Assembly (NCBI GenBank): GCA_033557675.1
Contig: JAWQRM010000612.1
Span: forward strand, 1-21,030
Source of the DNA: Coptodactyla brooksi
Lineage: Eukaryota; Arthropoda; Insecta; Coleoptera; Scarabaeidae
Direction: 5' to 3'
Length of the DNA stretch: 21,030 nucleotides
The notes beneath the pieces were generated by a model that did not search any database, was not told where the DNA came from, and saw only the letters and a program-made list of their open reading frames with translations. Below are positions 18,413 through 21,030 of the stretch, in pieces. Numbering within the stretch: position 1 is the stretch's first letter; each line of letters starts with the position of its first letter. A program made the translations under genes and the position numbers.

Positions 18413-18924
18413 CCAACCACCCCTACATGTCGCATATGCCTTATTTTACCACAAACATCTTATTGTGTAACTTATTTACGGCTAGTTTCCAAAGTATTTT
18501 CTAAATACCTAACAGTTTAATCACATTATTCAGAGAGGGTATATAAATATCCCCCGTAACTTCGCGGGGGGTGGTCTGCGGAGAATAGAAAAAACCACGC
18601 AACTACTGTTGATAGGGTAGTTTTTAAATTATTCAAAAAACTAGGAGTAGTTTATCCCTTTTAACCTTCTGGTATATGCATGATATATCAATGGAAAGTT
18701 CTTCAAAAATGAATATCAGCTTGCATTTACCACATTTCGATAACAGTCTTCGTTTTCGAGATACAAGCAAAGAAGTAGTTTTTTGCTCAATTTGCAATCC
18801 TTATTGCTCACCGCAGGGGCTTTTAGAGCACATATAAAAAATACGTAAAGCTTATTTTTGTCCATTCTATCACTGTACCAAATTGCATTGAATTCGGTGA
18901 GTGATAGTTGTGACACTTCCTTTG
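18413..18924 (-). repeat. Right long terminal inverted repeat
   Basis: This is the inverted partner of 15239-15717 and the fuller of the two. It keeps the segment 18735-18762 that the left copy lost. It contains a small G/C hairpin (CCCCCGTAACTTCGCGGGGG near 18550). The Tc3-like transposase starts 77 bp beyond its inner end. The open frame at 18716-18916 is a chance frame. Confidence 0.8.
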
Positions 18925-18929
18925 TAAGA

Positions 18930-19860
18930 AATAATAAAATATTATTTGCTGGTATGTTTGCAGTTATTGCCGGTAAAACTGTTCCCTGTAAGATTTATAT
19001 CATTTTGCAAATTTCCATATTTTAAAGATCACAGAACTACATATTATAGATAATAGAACCTCTGCAACTACAATTTTTAAAATTGAAAAGGTGAACATTA
19101 TCCAATATAAATGCAAAAGCTTATGGTTAATGCTTTCTATAAGCAACAAACCGGAAGGTCTATGAAATTGCGAAGAAACCAGCTTTTTCCATGATCCAGC
19201 TAAAAGAAAAAATGTTACAGCAAAAAAAGTTATAAAGTTCACATGCAGTAAGAAATAAATAATATGACAATTTTAGCTTGTTTAAATGCTGTTAGTTACG
19301 GTATTTACGTGTATTTTCATCAGCTTTCTTGTGCAACAAATGAAAATTTTCTGCATCATCTGCAATTTCAATGTTAGTATACGTTTGTTTGCAAGATTCA
19401 TATTGTGTGTGTACGTAAATTAAGGAGAGTAATTTAATACAAATTGCCTTAAACACACTGATAGTGAGGAAACAGTTATTTGACACTGAATTAAAACGAA
19501 AACTAGTTAAGTCTAGACAAATGTTATCTCAAATACAACGCCTTTGCTCTATTTTTGAATTTTGATGTAGCGGTATTAATTATTTAGCTTACAAAACCAA
19601 AGGTTCCAAACCTACAACTTTGTCAACACCTTTAAATTAATATTATTTTTAGATTAACCATTTTATTGACACATCTAAGAAATGTTTATTTGCTGGTCAA
19701 TCCTTTGGCAACCTTTGAGGGAAATCATATAGATAATATCGATAACAAAAGCTATGCCAACATCCGTTCAGAAAAACAGTTGTATATAACATACACGCTT
19801 AGTGCTGAAATGTTCTTCCTTCGGGTGTATGTGGATTGTTAAAGGAAATACAACAATAAT
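18930..19860. other. A+T-rich stretch without recognisable genes
   Basis: Short minus-strand frames (19000-19242, 19292-19486) have no known domain. I see no gag-type protein or clear LTR in front of the gypsy fragment that follows. Confidence 0.45.
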
Positions 19861-19893
19861 GGGTTAACTTGTTTATTCGATTCTATGTCTATA

Positions 19894-19929
19894 TTACTGC
19901 TTACTTCTACTGTTACTGCTTACTTCTAC
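19894..19929. repeat. 19-bp tandem duplication
   Basis: TTACTGCTTACTTCTAC occurs at 19894-19910 and exactly again at 19913-19929, close to the apparent left end of the gypsy fragment. Confidence 0.85.
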
Positions 19930-19959
19930 GTTCTTCTACTGCTACCAAAATCACTACTA

Positions 19960-21030
19960 CTATTGTCAGCTTTAATAGTCCATTGTCCACTCAGCACACG
20001 CTCACAGAAATAAGTTCACAAAACATTTCAAAATTAGCTTATATTGTATTACCAGAATTGTTTAATACAAAATTCTTAATCATATGCCGCGATGGGATCA
20101 TAGGCAGCGATCAATTAGACATAATGAAAGCAGGTATAAATTTCAAAAATAAAGGTGTCAATACGAAACACGCCAAAATACCACTTGAGTTTAACAAATA
20201 TATCGTTAAAATTCCACAAAGGACTAGGCAAATATGTAAACTATCAAGTATACATAAAACCGGACAATATTTAGTAAATCATAAAAAATGTACTAAAAAT
20301 TTCGAAATATCAAATGCTTTTGTTGAGGATAATAACTATAATGTCTTATCGAAAATACAAATTTCAATGAATATCCTATTCAAGTCGCATGTGAACCTTT
20401 GACGCTAGAAAGAATTACATTTAACAAACCAGTAAATTCTCAAAATATAACTAAACAACAAATAACAAAAATACAACGAGAAAACATTAATCAAAAGTTA
20501 CGTTTAGATCATTTAAATAACGAGGAAAAATCAATCATTAAAAACCTTTTACATCAATATCCAGAATTATATGTGTTGATAAAATTCCTTTAACACTTCA
20601 CTCTAAAATAAAACATGAGGTTAATTTAACCGATAATGTACAGATTTATCAAATACAATATCGGCAACCATATTATCAACAACAAGAAACAAAAATACAA
20701 ATTAATGATTTAAAGGAACGAGGGATAATTAGAGATAGTAGTTCAACATGGGCTAGTCCAGTAGCCTTAGTACCAAAAAAAAATGATGCTTCTGGTGAAA
20801 AGAAACAACGAATGGTAACCATAAAAGATTTGCATGCTTTACCCAATATCAATGAAATTTCAGACAAATTAGGAAGAGCATATTATTTCTCCAATTTTGA
20901 TCTAGCAAGCGGGTACCATCAAATTGAAATGAAAGAAACAGACAAATCAAAAACAGCTTTTACAAATTTTTTGATTACAAATCAACGTCAATGTCGTTTG
21001 GTCTTTGTAATGCCCCGACAACTTTTCAAA
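19960..21030 (+). pseudogene. Ty3/gypsy retrotransposon pol fragment (protease to reverse transcriptase), cut by the window edge
   Basis: The first part (open to 20402) shows the end of a retroviral-type protease, with GIIGSDQLDIMKAGINF as the flap-region motif and a following linker. The active-site Asp-Ser/Thr-Gly is not visible, so the left end is truncated. A frame change near 20390 leads to a frame closing at about 20593. A further change near 20573 opens a long frame to about 20965 with ERGIIRDSSSTWASPVALVP and FDLASGYHQIEM, the first reverse-transcriptase blocks. The FGLCNAPTTF block lies in yet another frame at about 20994-21026. At least three frameshifts disable it. It belongs to the gypsy group, some members of which are insect endogenous retroviruses. 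The rest of pol, and any envelope gene, would lie beyond the window. No LTR is seen on the left. Confidence 0.88.

Larger units (their letters stand above)
15239..18924. mobile_element. Tc3-like transposon with long terminal inverted repeats, carrying a nested element
   Basis: Inverted repeats at 15239-15717 and 18413-18924 bound this 3.7-kb region. A TA dinucleotide lies at 15237-15238 and another at 18925-18926, as expected for the TA target duplicated by Tc1/mariner elements. A Tc1/Tc3-type transposase remnant starts 77 bp inside the right repeat. Tc3 of nematodes has terminal repeats of about 460 bp, so the length fits that branch. A second transposase of another family occupies the middle. 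Both repeats have diverged by tens of percent with indels, so the element is old. Confidence 0.65.

Noticed and set aside
1..21030. CRISPR array, bacterial operon or phage region
   Set aside because: No regularly spaced direct repeats and no prokaryotic gene organisation; all recognisable proteins are eukaryotic transposon products.

Overview
This window looks like non-coding nuclear DNA of an arthropod, probably an insect and possibly a hymenopteran. It is roughly two-thirds A+T by eye. It has no operons and no bacterial gene spacing. It is full of decayed eukaryotic transposons: a Penelope-like retroelement, Tc1/mariner-superfamily elements, a Ty3/gypsy fragment, a tRNA-derived SINE and a GC-rich MITE-like repeat. 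No complete protein-coding gene is present.

Layout. At 201-240 there is a hammerhead-ribozyme-like motif. At 669-2986 lies a Penelope-like element on the minus strand, broken by frameshifts and deletions, bounded by ~100-bp inverted repeats and keeping a GIY-YIG endonuclease remnant (1020-1318). Two more hammerhead-like motifs sit back to back at 4453-4498 (minus) and 5045-5119 (plus). Around 5406 is a possible LINE scrap. At 8925-9000 there is a tRNA-derived SINE head. From 9756 to 9942 are three hairpins in a row, the last a perfect 32-bp inverted repeat. At 13179-13505 is the GC-rich MITE-like element.

The best candidate for a host gene is a first coding exon on the minus strand at 14489-14573. 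It encodes a signal peptide followed by LPPVIKIG and then a consensus splice donor. This resembles the mature N-terminus of kainate-type ionotropic glutamate receptors. If so, everything to the left is intron 1 and everything to the right is upstream of the gene.

From 15239 to 18924 there is a nested structure. Long inverted repeats of about 480 and 512 bp, flanked by TA on both sides, enclose a deleted minus-strand Tc1/Tc3-like transposase (17869-18336). They also enclose a second, unrelated plus-strand DDE transposase pseudogene of pogo type (16420-17530), most simply a transposon inside a transposon. At 19960-21030 a frameshifted Ty3/gypsy pol fragment (protease to reverse transcriptase) runs off the right edge.

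At a finer scale, at least eight unrelated places carry a short tandem duplication with a period of 17-23 bp. This suggests one recurring mutational process. None of the mobile elements looks capable of encoding an intact enzyme.
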